Source of the DNA: Vreelandella sedimenti
GTDB lineage: Bacteria; Pseudomonadota; Gammaproteobacteria; Pseudomonadales; Halomonadaceae
Direction of reading: 5' to 3'
NCBI RefSeq assembly: GCF_013416325.1
Contig: NZ_JACCGK010000013.1
Coordinates: 1-64,000 of the forward strand
DNA length: 64,000 bases
Shown here: one piece after another, positions 17,152-26,979 of the stretch
Position numbering within the stretch: the stretch's first letter is position 1
Layout: each line of letters begins with the position of its first letter
Program-made: the position numbers and the translations under genes
Notes under the pieces: model-generated
What the model saw: the letters and a program-made list of their open reading frames with translations, nothing else
What the model was told of the DNA's origin: nothing
Database searches by the model: none

Positions 17152-17462
17152 GCTTGATCCTCCCACGCCCAAAGCGTGCGCTCTAATTCCGCAAGAAGAC
17201 TCGGGATCGCTTGGCGATTAGCGTCAAGGCCAAGTTGTTGAAGGGTGCGCCCTACCCAGGTCGTTAACGCATCCAGGTTGCTGTTTTCTTGCCCATCACC
17301 AAGCCACATCACGAACGCGCAGCCAGAAGCTAAGCTGGTAGCAGCGGCCAAGGACTCTGCCAAGCGCCGTTCAAGGCGGCGCTGTGATTGGTGGGCTGCC
17401 GTAACGCGCAGGGAGTGTTCGATATCGTCGCGGTTCAATTTTAGAGTATTGTGCTGTTTCAT
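17142..17462 (-). CDS. Hypothetical protein downstream of integrase
   Basis: A 106-aa helical protein (KQHNTLKLNRDDIEHSLRV, then SQRRLERRLAESLAAATSLASG). No recognised domain. GGAG lies seven bases before the ATG at 17462; an ATG six bases earlier is too close to the ribosome site. It starts ten bases after the integrase stop and overlaps the next gene, so it is co-transcribed with both. Confidence 0.5.
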   Translation of the reverse strand: MKQHNTLKLNRDDIEHSLRVTAAHQSQRRLERRLAESLAAATSLASGCAFVMWLGDGQENSNLDALTTWVGRTLQQLGLDANRQAIPSLLAELERTLWAWEDQAWQ

Positions 17463-17471
17463 CGTCATCTC

Positions 17472-18635
17472 CTAGGCGCGTTTCTGGTTAAGCATGCGCT
17501 CAAACGCAGAGCCGTCTTGGCGCGTTAGGTTGGGCACAAAGCGTGAGTAAACACGGAAAAGCATTTCCGTTGTGGTATGGCCCATCTGGCGTGCAATCCA
17601 CTCGGGGCTCTCGCCTGCCGCCAACCATAATGTCGCCGCGGTATGGCGTGTCTGATAAGGCCGACGCTTATTCATCCCTAGTTCTTCTAGCAACGGATAC
17701 CAGACGCGCTTAGTGACGTTATGATGCGATAGCGCGGTGCCTTTACGCGTGGTGAATACCAGACCTGTCTTCCCGGTGACTTCAAACTGAGCCTTCAAGG
17801 CATCGAAGACAGGCTGCGACATATCAATCGCACGAAAGGACCCATCGTTCTTAGTGGGCACAACCTTGCCGTTCACCACCGCTTGATGCACAAGAATCTG
17901 GCGTCGGGAGAAATCCACATGCTCCCAGGTTAAGCCGTCAATCTCACCGGTTCGCATGCCGGTGAAGAAGCGCACGGTGTAATACTGACGAAAATCGTCG
18001 CGGACGTTACTGATGATCCGCTGCACCTCATCTAGGGAAAACGGTTCCACATCGGTGCGTGGCACATTGAGCGATTTAATCCCGCGGTACGGTGAGCTAA
18101 ACTCATAGCGGTCGGCGGCTTCATTCAACATCATGCGCAATGGCGTCATGATGTGGTTAATGCGACTGGCAGAGAGTTTCTTGCCGCTCCGGGTGTTTAC
18201 TTTGGCGAGTGAGGCCCGGAACTCAAGAATTTCTGCACGGGTGATGCTGCCGACTTCTTTATGCCCTAACGCAGGCAAAATATGTCGATCCAGACATCCC
18301 TGCACGGTGACGATCTGTGACTCGCGCCATTCGATCTCTTTCTCCGCAAACCACGTCTCAGCAAAGCCGCGCAGTAATGGCGTCGCTTGATAACCTCCTA
18401 AGGTAGTCAGCGCACGTTTGCTTAACGTTTTTGCTCGCGGGCTATCCGGGAAGTAGCGTCCATAATCAAACGAGCCCAGCGTAATCTCCGCTTCAATTTT
18501 CTCCAGGATTCGCTCTAGCTTTTTCCGGTTAGCCGCCGTGTTATCTAGTGACGTTTGTTCGCGGCAGCGTTTACCTAGATACCGAAAATCAAAAAATAGC
18601 TTATTAGCATTCTCTCTAACTCGTATCTTACCCAT
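17472..18635 (-). CDS. Phage-type tyrosine integrase
   Basis: A 387-aa site-specific recombinase. Residues 1-75 form an N-terminal arm-binding region (GKIRVRENANKLFFDFRYLG), followed by a SAM-like core-binding domain (about 95-200) and the catalytic domain. Catalytic residues: Arg in FFTGMRTGEIDGL, HxxR-type RPYQTRHTAATLW, GHTTTEML and the nucleophile Tyr in RVYSRFVP near the C terminus. The ATG at 18635 follows GGAGGAGG; a longer frame from 18743 overlaps the excisionase. It probably belonged to a prophage or genomic island that integrated independently of the gmt trio. Confidence 0.9.
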   Translation of the reverse strand: MGKIRVRENANKLFFDFRYLGKRCREQTSLDNTAANRKKLERILEKIEAEITLGSFDYGRYFPDSPRAKTLSKRALTTLGGYQATPLLRGFAETWFAEKEIEWRESQIVTVQGCLDRHILPALGHKEVGSITRAEILEFRASLAKVNTRSGKKLSASRINHIMTPLRMMLNEAADRYEFSSPYRGIKSLNVPRTDVEPFSLDEVQRIISNVRDDFRQYYTVRFFTGMRTGEIDGLTWEHVDFSRRQILVHQAVVNGKVVPTKNDGSFRAIDMSQPVFDALKAQFEVTGKTGLVFTTRKGTALSHHNVTKRVWYPLLEELGMNKRRPYQTRHTAATLWLAAGESPEWIARQMGHTTTEMLFRVYSRFVPNLTRQDGSAFERMLNQKRA

Positions 18636-18864
18636 AACAAAGACCTCCTCCTGCCATGGGTACGCCAACACTCTCCTCTTTAGAGTGCAGTTGCATATCC
18701 CGCTCGATCGGCTCCCACAAATAAAGGATCTTGCGCCCGCCAAACGGTCGGATGTAATGAATCCCCTCTAGCAACACGTTGTCCTTAAGGCGTTCACGAA
18801 TAGTGCGCGCGTCGTACTTGATGCGGTCAGCAAGTTCAGATGTTGTTAGATAGCAATAAGACAT
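18628..18864 (-). CDS. Excisionase-like helix-turn-helix protein
   Basis: A 78-aa protein (MSYCYLTTSELADRIKYDART...) with a MerR/excisionase-type winged helix: TTSELADRIKYDARTIRERLKD, then GIHYIRPFGGRKILYLWEPIERDM. This is the size and layout of Xis/AlpA directional factors. It overlaps the integrase start and is read in the same operon. Its promoter faces the divergent repressor gene across a region of repeated GATC-containing operators. Confidence 0.75.
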   Translation of the reverse strand: MSYCYLTTSELADRIKYDARTIRERLKDNVLLEGIHYIRPFGGRKILYLWEPIERDMQLHSKEESVGVPMAGGGLCYG

Positions 18865-18921
18865 TTTTCCTCTCCTCGTGATAAGGTCTCAGAAGCTCAT
18901 TAAAACTTTCCAAGGCACTTA

Positions 18922-18980
18922 ATGATCTTCTGAAGATCATATTAGACCAAAATAGGTCTTTTGCAAGCCTTTTAGATCTA
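18922..18980. promoter_or_regulatory. Operator cluster between xis and repressor
   Basis: Three inverted repeats in 60 bases: ATGATCTTC-T-GAAGATCAT at 18922-18940, AGACC...GGTCT at 18944-18959, and TAGATCTA at 18973-18980 followed by GAAGATC. Placement between divergent int/xis and the Cro/CI-type gene is that of a lysogeny-type switch. Confidence 0.6.
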
Positions 18981-19012
18981 CAGAAGATCAAATAAACTTA
19001 CAGAGAGACATT

Positions 19013-19228
19013 ATGATCAAATGCCATCTATCTAAAATCATGGGGGAGAGAAAACTGAAAATCGTTGATGTGGCCCGTGATACCGGTATTAATCGGGGCA
19101 CCATCACACGGCTCTATCACGAAACAGCAAGCCGGATAGAGCTCGAAGCTGTGGAAGCGTTATGTCGGTATTTTGACTGCCAGGTAGGAGACTTATTTGA
19201 ACTTCAGGTGGATAACGATACAGATTAA
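19013..19228 (+). CDS. Cro/CI-type helix-turn-helix regulator
   Basis: A 71-aa protein that is almost entirely one HTH_3 domain: MGERKLKIVDVARDTGINRGTI with recognition helix NRGTITRLY, ending CRYFDCQVGDLFEL. Such short Xre proteins control phage and island integrase operons. It is divergent from xis and faces the operator cluster at 18922-18980. The 210 bases after it lead into the IS1182 left end. Confidence 0.85.
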   Translation: MIKCHLSKIMGERKLKIVDVARDTGINRGTITRLYHETASRIELEAVEALCRYFDCQVGDLFELQVDNDTD

Positions 19229-19408
19229 AGTGAATGATAATTGGTTCAACCTAAGTAAAAACGAAATTTACCTCGGCCATGCAGAATGCAACAATTTTTA
19301 GGCTTACCAGGTCGGACCTTTTGCTAAGTCATGGTGATCCGAGCGCGCCGATTGAATAACCTTACCATAGCTTTTTCTGGTGGCATGGCTAAGGCAGATA
19401 ACGACCGA

Positions 19409-21082
19409 GGCTGTGTGAAAACGTAGTGACCGCTATACTTTGCCCAGGCCCGTAGAGGAAATGGCGATGAAGCGATTCATGGTAGGCGAAGCCCGAGACC
19501 AAAGTACGTTATTCCCTGCGCTTTTGGACGACTTCATCGCCGAAGATAACCCAGTTCGTGCTATTGACGCATTTGTTGAGGGACTTGATCTTAAAGATAT
19601 TGGCTTTAAAGGTGTCGATCCCCACGCCACCGGTAGACCTGCTTATCATCCTGCTGTTCTTCTGAAGCTCTACATCTATGGTTATCTCAATCGTATTCAA
19701 TCAAGCCGCCGGTTAGAGCGCGAGCCCCAGCGTAATGTCGAGCTAATGTGGCTGACTGAGCGTTTAACGCCGGATTTCAAGACGATTGCCGATTTTCGAA
19801 AGAATAATGGCGAGGCCATTCGCCGTGTTTGTCGAGAGTTCATCGTGCTTTGTCGACGCTTAAACCTGTTCTCACAAGCTATTGTGGCGATCGATGGCAG
19901 CAAGTTTAAAGCCGTCAATAACCGTAATCGTAATTTCACGGCGACCAAGATGAAGCGTCGCCTTGAGCAAATTGAAGAAAGCTTTGAGCGGTACCTGGGC
20001 CAACTTGACGCGGCTGATCGCGAAGAGCCTGCATTGGCAGAGGCAAAGACCAGCCACCTAAAGGATAAAATCAGGAAGCTGAGAGAAGAGACGTCAAGAT
20101 TACAAGCGGTTGAAGAGAAGCGCTTACAGTCACCCGACCAACAGGTCTCCTTAACGGATCCAGACGCCAGAGCTATGGCCACGAGTGGCAGAGGTACCGG
20201 AACGGTGGGATACAACGTGCAAACGGCGGTCGATAGTCAGCACCATCTGATTGTCGCTCATGAAGTTACCAACGTCGGCCATGACCGAGGCCAGCTGTTC
20301 AAAATGGCTAAGCACGCTCGGAAAGCCACCGGTAATAAAGAGCTTAAGGTTGTGGCTGATAGAGGCTACTTCAAAGGCGAAGAGATCCTGGCCTGTCATG
20401 AGGAAGGTATTACGACTTATCTCCCTAAGCCACTGACATCGCCAAGTCAGGCAAAGGGGCTTTTTCCCAGGTCGGCATTTCGTTATCTACCCGAGCGCAA
20501 TGAATATTCTTGCCCAGCAGGACAACGGCTTACTTGGCGGTTTGAAACTGAAGAGAAAGGACAAAAGCTGCATGCTTATTGGAGTTCGTCATGTGCAAGT
20601 TGCTCCATAAGAGAGAAATGCACGACGGGAAAGCAGCGGCGGATAAAGCGTTGGGAACACGAAGATGTACTTGAAGCCGCGCAATCCCGACTGGATTGGA
20701 ACCCTGCAATGATGCGGTTAAGGCGCCAAACGGTGGAGCATCCCTTTGGCACGCTGAAAGCTTGGATGGGGGCGACACATTTCATGACCAAACGACTTGA
20801 AAATGTGAGTACGGAAATGAGTCTTCATGTGTTGGCCTACAACTTGAAGCGTGTAATAACGATCTTGGGTGTGAATGGTTTAATAAGGGCTGCAAGGGCG
20901 TAATGGGCCCTTTTACCTGCGTTTTAAGAAGCCTTAAAAGCCAAGTAGGCACATTATACTGGCTTCATAACGCAAAGAGGCTGCTCCAGAATCAATTATT
21001 GAAACAGCGGATCAGTAGGCCCCACTGCGAAAAAGGAGGGGAATGTCGTGGGTCAGGGCATATTTCCTGTTTTCACACGGCC
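19409..21082 (+). mobile_element. IS1182-family insertion sequence
   Basis: About 1.67 kb bounded by GGCTGTGTGAAAAC at 19409 and its near reverse complement GTTTTCACACGGCC at 21069-21082 (13 of 14 positions agree). It contains one transposase gene. No clear target duplication could be seen, so the outer bases of the ends are approximate. Confidence 0.75.
19467..20903 (+). CDS. IS1182-family transposase
   Basis: A 478-aa DDE transposase. The N-terminal DUF772-type region reads GVDPHATGRPAYHPAVLLKLY, and the first catalytic Asp is likely in AIVAIDGSKFKAV. The second is in VVADRGYFKGEE, and the C-terminal Glu is in RRQTVEHPFGTLKAWMG. The middle insertion (about 160-220) is Lys/Arg/Glu-rich and probably coiled. 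Length is normal for IS1182. ATG 19467 has GAGGAA seven bases upstream. No frameshift was seen, so the element may still be active. Confidence 0.93.
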   Translation: MKRFMVGEARDQSTLFPALLDDFIAEDNPVRAIDAFVEGLDLKDIGFKGVDPHATGRPAYHPAVLLKLYIYGYLNRIQSSRRLEREPQRNVELMWLTERLTPDFKTIADFRKNNGEAIRRVCREFIVLCRRLNLFSQAIVAIDGSKFKAVNNRNRNFTATKMKRRLEQIEESFERYLGQLDAADREEPALAEAKTSHLKDKIRKLREETSRLQAVEEKRLQSPDQQVSLTDPDARAMATSGRGTGTVGYNVQTAVDSQHHLIVAHEVTNVGHDRGQLFKMAKHARKATGNKELKVVADRGYFKGEEILACHEEGITTYLPKPLTSPSQAKGLFPRSAFRYLPERNEYSCPAGQRLTWRFETEEKGQKLHAYWSSSCASCSIREKCTTGKQRRIKRWEHEDVLEAAQSRLDWNPAMMRLRRQTVEHPFGTLKAWMGATHFMTKRLENVSTEMSLHVLAYNLKRVITILGVNGLIRAARA

Positions 21083-21281
21083 AGGACCCTGAGCGGACAT
21101 TCCGGGAAATGCAGCAGGCGCGCGAGTTTTGGATATAGGCTTGAGAGAATATGGCAGGCTGCGTTTGCCGGAACAAAATGCCGGCACGTTCATTCAATTA
21201 TAAAACGCGCAGTTTAATACGCTGTTAGGCATATGAATGGGATAGTTGTTGCTCTATGCCCATCATCAGGGAGAGAAAGGG

Positions 21282-24098
21282 ATGAGCCAATACCTTTTGA
21301 GCTTTGCTAAAAGTCATCTTAATGGTAAATCGGACGCCTACCTAGCGCTCTTTTGGTGCCTTTACAAGGCCAACCAAAGTAAAGGTCGTTATTCTGAGCA
21401 TATAAAAACCTACTTGACCACAGCAGCTGATGAACTTCTTCAGAAGGACTACCAGCGTATCGCATTACGCTTCAAGAGGGTCCTCGATGCTAAGCCTGAG
21501 CTTGATTGGGTGGCCCCCTCTGGCTTGAGCCCCTTGGCACATCTGCAGGTAAAAAACTTCAGGGGATTTGGTGAACTTGCTTCTGAGGACAAAGGAAGCC
21601 ATCTCAGGTTTAGTAAGACCAAAAATATCTTTTATGCCCCTAACGGAGGCGGAAAGTCTTCGCTGTGTGAAGCCTTGGAGTATGGCGCCACGGGACACAT
21701 AAAAGAGTCGGATCGACGTAAGACCAAGGTTAGGCAATACATCTCAAGAGGGGCGGGTAAGATGTCCCTGTCCCTAGTGGGGGCAGATGGTGCGCCCGTC
21801 ACTCGCAGCATCGCCTGGGCAAGCTGCTTTATTGATCGAAATCGCTTACAAGAGTTTTCATTGCTTGGCTCCAAGGATACTGGCAGTCACGAGAGTGACG
21901 TCATTGCCACGTTGTTTGGTCTCGAAGAGTTCCAAGACGTCGTTGCACGGTTTGTGAAACCAGAAAGTTTCAACCTGAATATGTATCTTCGCCCAGATCA
22001 AACCGAGGCCCTGGCTAACGTTGCCAGCGAGAGAGCGACCTTAATTAAGGAGCGGGATTGCCTTGCCGAGAATATAATTGAGCTGAACAATCAAGTATGC
22101 ACTCATCTTGATTTGACGACGGATCAGCAAGGCGCTGTGCGTGTCAGATTCTTGCGTCTAACGAAGCTGGCGGAGCTAAAAATCCGGAAAGCCGAAAGGC
22201 TAAAACTTTCAGAGGCTCCCACCATCATTTTGATGGAGCGAATTCGCCGTGCTGGCTGGATCGCAACTCGCTTACTCTCCAGGAAATCGAAGATTGAGGC
22301 TGCGTTTCTCCATAACGTGGCAGCAGTCAATTATCGCGCTATTTATGAAGCCCTCGAAGCTATTGAGAACACGGGAACAGGTGATGTCTGTCCTGCTTGC
22401 TCCACACCGTTACATAGTGTGACCGAAAACCCGTTCGAGAGAGCTCGGTGTGAGCTTCAGTCACTGGGTATGTTGGAACAACTCAAAATTTCTAAGCATC
22501 GCAACGATCATCGTATAGCTCAACTTGCCGCAATAATCTCCACTGGACTTGCTGAGATTGATAAAAATACGCGTTTAGGTGTTTCGTGTTCATTAAACTT
22601 GGGCGACCTACAATCAGCCATTTCTAATTTTCAAGCAGCGACAGATAGAGTAACGGCTGCGTCGCAGGTGCTTGATCATTTTACCCAGCTGCTAGCCGTC
22701 GACACCGCAGGCATTGAAGCCTATTTTAGCGCTTGTCAGCAGAAGTATGTGGAGGTTAAGCAGGCTGATGTGCGAATCGAGCACCTTGAAGAGCAGGCTT
22801 CAACTCTCAAGAAAAGAGAAGAGATCGTTAGAGGACTGTTCACTGAAAAGATTGCTTCGCAACGAGCGTACACCCGCGCGGGTGAGAGAATATTGAGTCT
22901 GTGTCTCCAAAGAAACGCCCTTCAGAATGAGGATACTGACAATGTGAAGTTTAATTCATTCATCCAACGACTACAGCTGGAATACAGCAATCTTTACAGC
23001 GATTTATTAGGCTATAAGCTTGCCTTAGAAACGTCGAGGATCGCTGGGATTGAGAAAAAGGCTGCCGATTATTACAAAGCGATCAATGACCACGATGATG
23101 AGCACGAGCGCATCGAGTCTATCCGTTTTGATAAAACCAGTGATGGCTACCGGATAAAGATTTCGAACGCTGATGGCACGTCCCTAGATGCTTTCTCTAT
23201 TCTGAGTGAAGGTCATTTGCGGGCACTGGGTCTTTCGCTACTCTTGGCGATGGCCGAGAAGAATAAATTTCCGTTAATCGTTTTCGATGATGTGGTAAAC
23301 GCTATCGACAGCGATCACCGTTCCAACATTATCGACTTGTTCTTTTCGGATCCGTACCTAAAGCGTACCCAAATGGTGGTCACGACACATGATCGTCTCT
23401 TCTGGGAGCGTTTCTGCATCATTGCAGAAAGGCATCCACAAGCTGACCAGCACTCCAGCTGCGTGCTTAGTTATACAAACAAGGGTATCGTGATTGTTGA
23501 CTACGCAGGTGGGTTCCAGGCGAAGGTTCACGAGGCCCTGGCGGTGTATGACGTGAGGCAGGCGTTAATCTACTGCCGAATCTGGTTTGAGTCCATGGTG
23601 GTTGAATATTGCTTAGAGCATTCGGTCTCAATCACTGCCAAGTTTGGAAAATCCAATCTTAAGAAAAATATATATCTACAGATCAGTCTGGAAAAAACTT
23701 TTGCGCTAGTTGAGCCTCATATCTCCTACGATCTCAAACACTTCAATTTGATCAAAAATGATCTTGTTAACTGGAGCGGACAAAACCAGGAACATCATGC
23801 GTTTGATGAGGACAGTTTGAATTTCGTTCACTCTAAAACCAGTCAAGAGGTCATTAAAATATATGATGCAATCCGCTTACTGGAGTGCCAGCTTTTTCCA
23901 GACAAAAAGCAAGCCTCATGCCAAGCCCTTCTTCATGAAGTGAATGAAAAAATCGACGTGGTAACTGGAAAAATTGAAAGACTTGGAAGAGCCCCAATTG
24001 AGGTTCAACTGGCTGCTCAACAGAGATTAGACCTTTTGCGTAAACGTGCAACTGAACTTACACAGGAGCTCGCTTACGTTGAGACTTGTCTGGCTTAA
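21282..24098 (+). CDS. SMC/Rad50-like ATPase with zinc hook and C-terminal effector-like domain
   Basis: A 938-aa protein. About 80 N-terminal residues precede an ABC-type ATPase: Walker A APNGGGKSS at about 118-126, a coiled arm with a CPAC zinc hook at about 370-373, signature LSEGHLRALGL at about 641, Walker B LIVFDDVVNAID at about 665 and H-loop TTHD at about 701. A further 220 residues contain RIWFESMVVEYCLE and NLIKNDLVNWSGQNQEHH, which could be a HEPN-like nuclease domain. RloC-type anticodon nucleases combine a zinc-hook ATPase with such a domain, so antiphage defence is plausible. ATG 21282 has GGGAGAG upstream. It stands alone with no partner gene. Confidence 0.7.
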   Translation: MSQYLLSFAKSHLNGKSDAYLALFWCLYKANQSKGRYSEHIKTYLTTAADELLQKDYQRIALRFKRVLDAKPELDWVAPSGLSPLAHLQVKNFRGFGELASEDKGSHLRFSKTKNIFYAPNGGGKSSLCEALEYGATGHIKESDRRKTKVRQYISRGAGKMSLSLVGADGAPVTRSIAWASCFIDRNRLQEFSLLGSKDTGSHESDVIATLFGLEEFQDVVARFVKPESFNLNMYLRPDQTEALANVASERATLIKERDCLAENIIELNNQVCTHLDLTTDQQGAVRVRFLRLTKLAELKIRKAERLKLSEAPTIILMERIRRAGWIATRLLSRKSKIEAAFLHNVAAVNYRAIYEALEAIENTGTGDVCPACSTPLHSVTENPFERARCELQSLGMLEQLKISKHRNDHRIAQLAAIISTGLAEIDKNTRLGVSCSLNLGDLQSAISNFQAATDRVTAASQVLDHFTQLLAVDTAGIEAYFSACQQKYVEVKQADVRIEHLEEQASTLKKREEIVRGLFTEKIASQRAYTRAGERILSLCLQRNALQNEDTDNVKFNSFIQRLQLEYSNLYSDLLGYKLALETSRIAGIEKKAADYYKAINDHDDEHERIESIRFDKTSDGYRIKISNADGTSLDAFSILSEGHLRALGLSLLLAMAEKNKFPLIVFDDVVNAIDSDHRSNIIDLFFSDPYLKRTQMVVTTHDRLFWERFCIIAERHPQADQHSSCVLSYTNKGIVIVDYAGGFQAKVHEALAVYDVRQALIYCRIWFESMVVEYCLEHSVSITAKFGKSNLKKNIYLQISLEKTFALVEPHISYDLKHFNLIKNDLVNWSGQNQEHHAFDEDSLNFVHSKTSQEVIKIYDAIRLLECQLFPDKKQASCQALLHEVNEKIDVVTGKIERLGRAPIEVQLAAQQRLDLLRKRATELTQELAYVETCLA

Positions 24099-24437
24099 AT
24101 CTCAGCTTGATTTAAGTGTACGATTTGAGGTTAAGCCACCTTGGGAGTCTCTACACGCGTATTGAAGAAAAGAAAACGGTAAATTTATTTATATCGCTCG
24201 GACATCCGCTTTTGGCTGAATGTCGCGGCTAGCGACCCAAAGCAGTCATTCCGACACAGGCGACAATACATATGTATACATTTCTCAGCTTTACGAAATC
24301 CTGTTATCAACCGTTGGGTTAAAGTCTCTGGTGTCGAGCTTGTCAAAAGCGCCGCCATGGATAGGTCAGATATTGAAATGATTTGGTCACATCAGCCCAC
24401 TGCTTTAGCTGTCAAAGCATATTCTTGAAGAGCACAG
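24099..24437. other. Intergenic region with imperfect inverted repeat
   Basis: About 340 bases. CGGACATCCGCTTTTGG at 24200 and CCCAAAGCAGTCATTCCG at 24236 form an imperfect inverted repeat. A frame to a stop at 24428 (INRWVKVSGVELVKSAAMD) looks weakly protein-like but has no start or family. No gene assigned. Confidence 0.35.
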
Positions 24438-25412
24438 CTAACATGTGTTCCGGTCTGGGTCCCCCGCCAAATACGCCTGGTAAAGGTCATCAAACAACAT
24501 GTCAGTATGTTGCAGCAGGGCATCATCGTCGTCACAGCGCTCTTTAGCCCCGGCCAGCATAAGTTTTAACCCCACGGCCTCCGGCAAGGGGGTGCCCCCC
24601 ACATCCAAGTAGTGAACTAGCTCCGCAATCCTGCTCAAACCTGCCAGCGCCTCAAGGCTAAAACTCGCGAGCAGCACTTCAAACGTCACCTTGTCATCAA
24701 CATGGGTAAAATGGGCTCCATCAAAATCAAACCCCAGCGCGTCTGGCGGACACTGGTTTGGATGCTCAAGCCACACGAAGCGAGCCTCGGGATCAATAAA
24801 GCGCTTGATCAACCAAGCCGATGCCAGCCGATCCACCCAAGGGCGTCGGCGCGTAGCCCACCGTTTTCCACGAAATGCAGCGTGATCAAGCCGTGGGATC
24901 TCGGCTTGGATCGGCTGGGGTTCGTCTGGCACAAAGCAACGATTAAAGACGGCCTCCGCCTCTGCCAAGGCCATAATGGCGCGCTCGCTTTCTGATCCTG
25001 GAAAAAAATCAATCTCCCCAATGCCTTGTAAACGTCGCTGCAGCTGGGTTAATTGACGCTGCGCGTCTCGCTCCTCCAACTGAGGGCATACCTGCTGCCA
25101 GTCAGCCACTGCCGCCCGTAAGGCCTGAAAATCTGGCGTTCGATCAAAGAGCGAAGGCAACACATCGATGCTATCTATGGCTGATTCTTCTACCTCAAGC
25201 AGCAGCGCGTTACCTCCCAGCTCTCGAATAGCGCTGACTTGCTGCTCTAGCGCTTCTCTTCGCCAGGGGCTAGCAGGCAGTAGGTAGACGCCATCTCTGA
25301 GTACCGCAGCACCTAAACCACGAAGTGCCCGCCAGATCCTCATACGGGGTGTGCCTGACCGCCCACTGAGGCGCATGATCAGGATTAACCAGTGTTGTTT
25401 GTTATCTGCCAT
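24438..25412 (-). CDS. chrB: Chromate resistance protein ChrB
   Basis: A 324-aa protein of the ChrB family, a chromate-responsive regulator or accessory of chromate efflux. The N-terminal part (HWLILIMRLSGRSGTPRMRIWRALRGLGA) is a winged-helix PaaX-like region. The C-terminal ChrB domain has RRRPWVDRLASAWLIKRFIDPEARFVW and LVHYLDVGG. It is divergent from chrA across an 80-bp AT-rich gap that must hold both promoters. Length is normal for the family. This is the usual chrB/chrA pair of mobile metal-resistance islands. Confidence 0.93.
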   Translation of the reverse strand: MADNKQHWLILIMRLSGRSGTPRMRIWRALRGLGAAVLRDGVYLLPASPWRREALEQQVSAIRELGGNALLLEVEESAIDSIDVLPSLFDRTPDFQALRAAVADWQQVCPQLEERDAQRQLTQLQRRLQGIGEIDFFPGSESERAIMALAEAEAVFNRCFVPDEPQPIQAEIPRLDHAAFRGKRWATRRRPWVDRLASAWLIKRFIDPEARFVWLEHPNQCPPDALGFDFDGAHFTHVDDKVTFEVLLASFSLEALAGLSRIAELVHYLDVGGTPLPEAVGLKLMLAGAKERCDDDDALLQHTDMLFDDLYQAYLAGDPDRNTC

Positions 25413-25492
25413 ACCGCCTCTTACGTTGTATGTATAACTTTACTGTTATAAATTCTACAAAATAATACCCTAACCTCGTTAGAGAGTGTGCC

Positions 25493-26869
25493 ATGCCTCC
25501 CGTTATTGAGTCGCCCCATCAAGTACCGTTCCGTGAAGCCGTTAGGGTCTGGTTACGAATCGCACTATTGAGCTTCGGCGGCCCAGCGGGTCAGATAGCG
25601 GTGATGCATCGCATCCTTGTCGAAGAAAAAAAATGGATTGGCGAGCGCCGTTTTCTGCACGCGCTTAACTATTGCATGATGCTGCCGGGGCCAGAAGCGC
25701 AGCAGTTGGCTATCTATATCGGTTGGCTGATGCATCGTACCAAAGGTGGTTTAGTCGCGGGCAGCCTCTTTGTGCTGCCTGGCTTCATCGCCATTCTGGC
25801 CCTGAGCTACCTGTATGCCGCCTTAGGCAATGTGGGAGCCGTTGAGGGACTCTTCTTTGGCCTAAAAGCGGCGGTTCTGGCCGTGGTACTTAACGCTGTC
25901 GTACGTATCGGCAAGCGGGCACTGAAAAATCAGATAATGCTTGGCATCGCCGCTGCCGCGTTTGTCGCCATCTTCTTTTTTGAGGTGGCGTTTCCGCTGA
26001 TTATTCTAGGCGCGGCTCTTCTCGGATATTGGGGAGGAAAGCGCGGCATGACGGCCTTTCAGGTAGGAGGTGGCCACGGTGATGCCGACGAGTCAGTGCT
26101 TAGCGACCGAGACTCCCTACTGGGAGAAGGGCTGCCTGCCCATGCACGCCCCAATCGCCAGTGGTCGCTTCGCATGTCAGGCACGTTACTCCTATTGTGG
26201 CTAACACCAGTGATGCTGTTATTGGTTCTATTTGGCAGCGAGAATGTGTTCAGTCAGATCGCATTCTTCTTTAGCAAGATGGCGGTGGTGACCTTTGGCG
26301 GTGCCTACGCGGTATTGGGCTACGTCACTCAAGAGGCGGTGCAAAACTATGGGTGGCTGGCACCGGGCGAGATGCTGGATGGCCTGGGCATGGCGGAGAC
26401 GACACCGGGCCCGTTAATTCAAGTCGTGCAGTTTGTTGGGTTTATGGGCGCTTATCGTGAGGCCACAGGCCTTGATCCCATGTTGGCGGCAACGCTCGCC
26501 GCGCTGCTGACCACGTGGGTAACGTTCGTTCCTTGTTTTCTTTGGATATTTTTAGGGGCCCCCTATGTAGAGGGTCTACGTGACAACCGCGCCCTAAGCG
26601 CTGCTCTGTCCGCCATTACCGCTGCGGTCGTCGGGGTTATCCTCAACCTAGCCATTTGGTTTGGCGTTCACGTTATCTTCGCTGACGTAGGCGAATGGCA
26701 CGTGATGGGGGCGCGTCTTTTAGCGCCGAACTTAGCGTCCCTCGATTTACTGGCGCTGTTACTGGCGGCAGGCGCCATGATCGCGATTTTTCATTTCAAG
26801 GTGGGCATGCTCAAAGTGCTGGCAGGGTGCGCGCTTCTTGGTGTCTTGGCGTCTCTTGTGGTTTTTTAG
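25493..26869 (+). CDS. chrA: Chromate efflux transporter ChrA
   Basis: A 458-aa inner-membrane transporter with two CHR domains. The first starts LLSFGGPAGQIAVMHR at about 22 and includes LPGPEAQQLAIYIGWL. The second starts MAVVTFGGAYAVLGYVTQEAV at about 263 and includes AETTPGPLIQVVQFVGFMGAY. The long bidomain form exports chromate from the cytoplasm. Divergent from chrB, which probably controls it. The C terminus ends in two hydrophobic helices. Family call is firm. Confidence 0.95.
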   Translation: MPPVIESPHQVPFREAVRVWLRIALLSFGGPAGQIAVMHRILVEEKKWIGERRFLHALNYCMMLPGPEAQQLAIYIGWLMHRTKGGLVAGSLFVLPGFIAILALSYLYAALGNVGAVEGLFFGLKAAVLAVVLNAVVRIGKRALKNQIMLGIAAAAFVAIFFFEVAFPLIILGAALLGYWGGKRGMTAFQVGGGHGDADESVLSDRDSLLGEGLPAHARPNRQWSLRMSGTLLLLWLTPVMLLLVLFGSENVFSQIAFFFSKMAVVTFGGAYAVLGYVTQEAVQNYGWLAPGEMLDGLGMAETTPGPLIQVVQFVGFMGAYREATGLDPMLAATLAALLTTWVTFVPCFLWIFLGAPYVEGLRDNRALSAALSAITAAVVGVILNLAIWFGVHVIFADVGEWHVMGARLLAPNLASLDLLALLLAAGAMIAIFHFKVGMLKVLAGCALLGVLASLVVF

Positions 26870-26979
26870 CCAGCAGTCCCCGCCGATGACGTTTCCGTCT
26901 CGATAGCGTCTTCTTTTATGGTTCTCTGCGCTTACTCTCACACGCTTGGTTGTGAACCCACCTGATCTCCACTAGTATC

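Noticed and set aside
21224..21230. GTTAGGC resembling an integron attC core before the SMC-like gene
   Set aside because: No matching inverse core or attC-type hairpin lies upstream within the expected distance, and the cargo gene is far larger than a typical cassette.
24290..24428. Protein-like frame ahead of the chrB 3' end
   Set aside because: No start codon with ribosome site and no family match; it may be chance or a relic too short to name.
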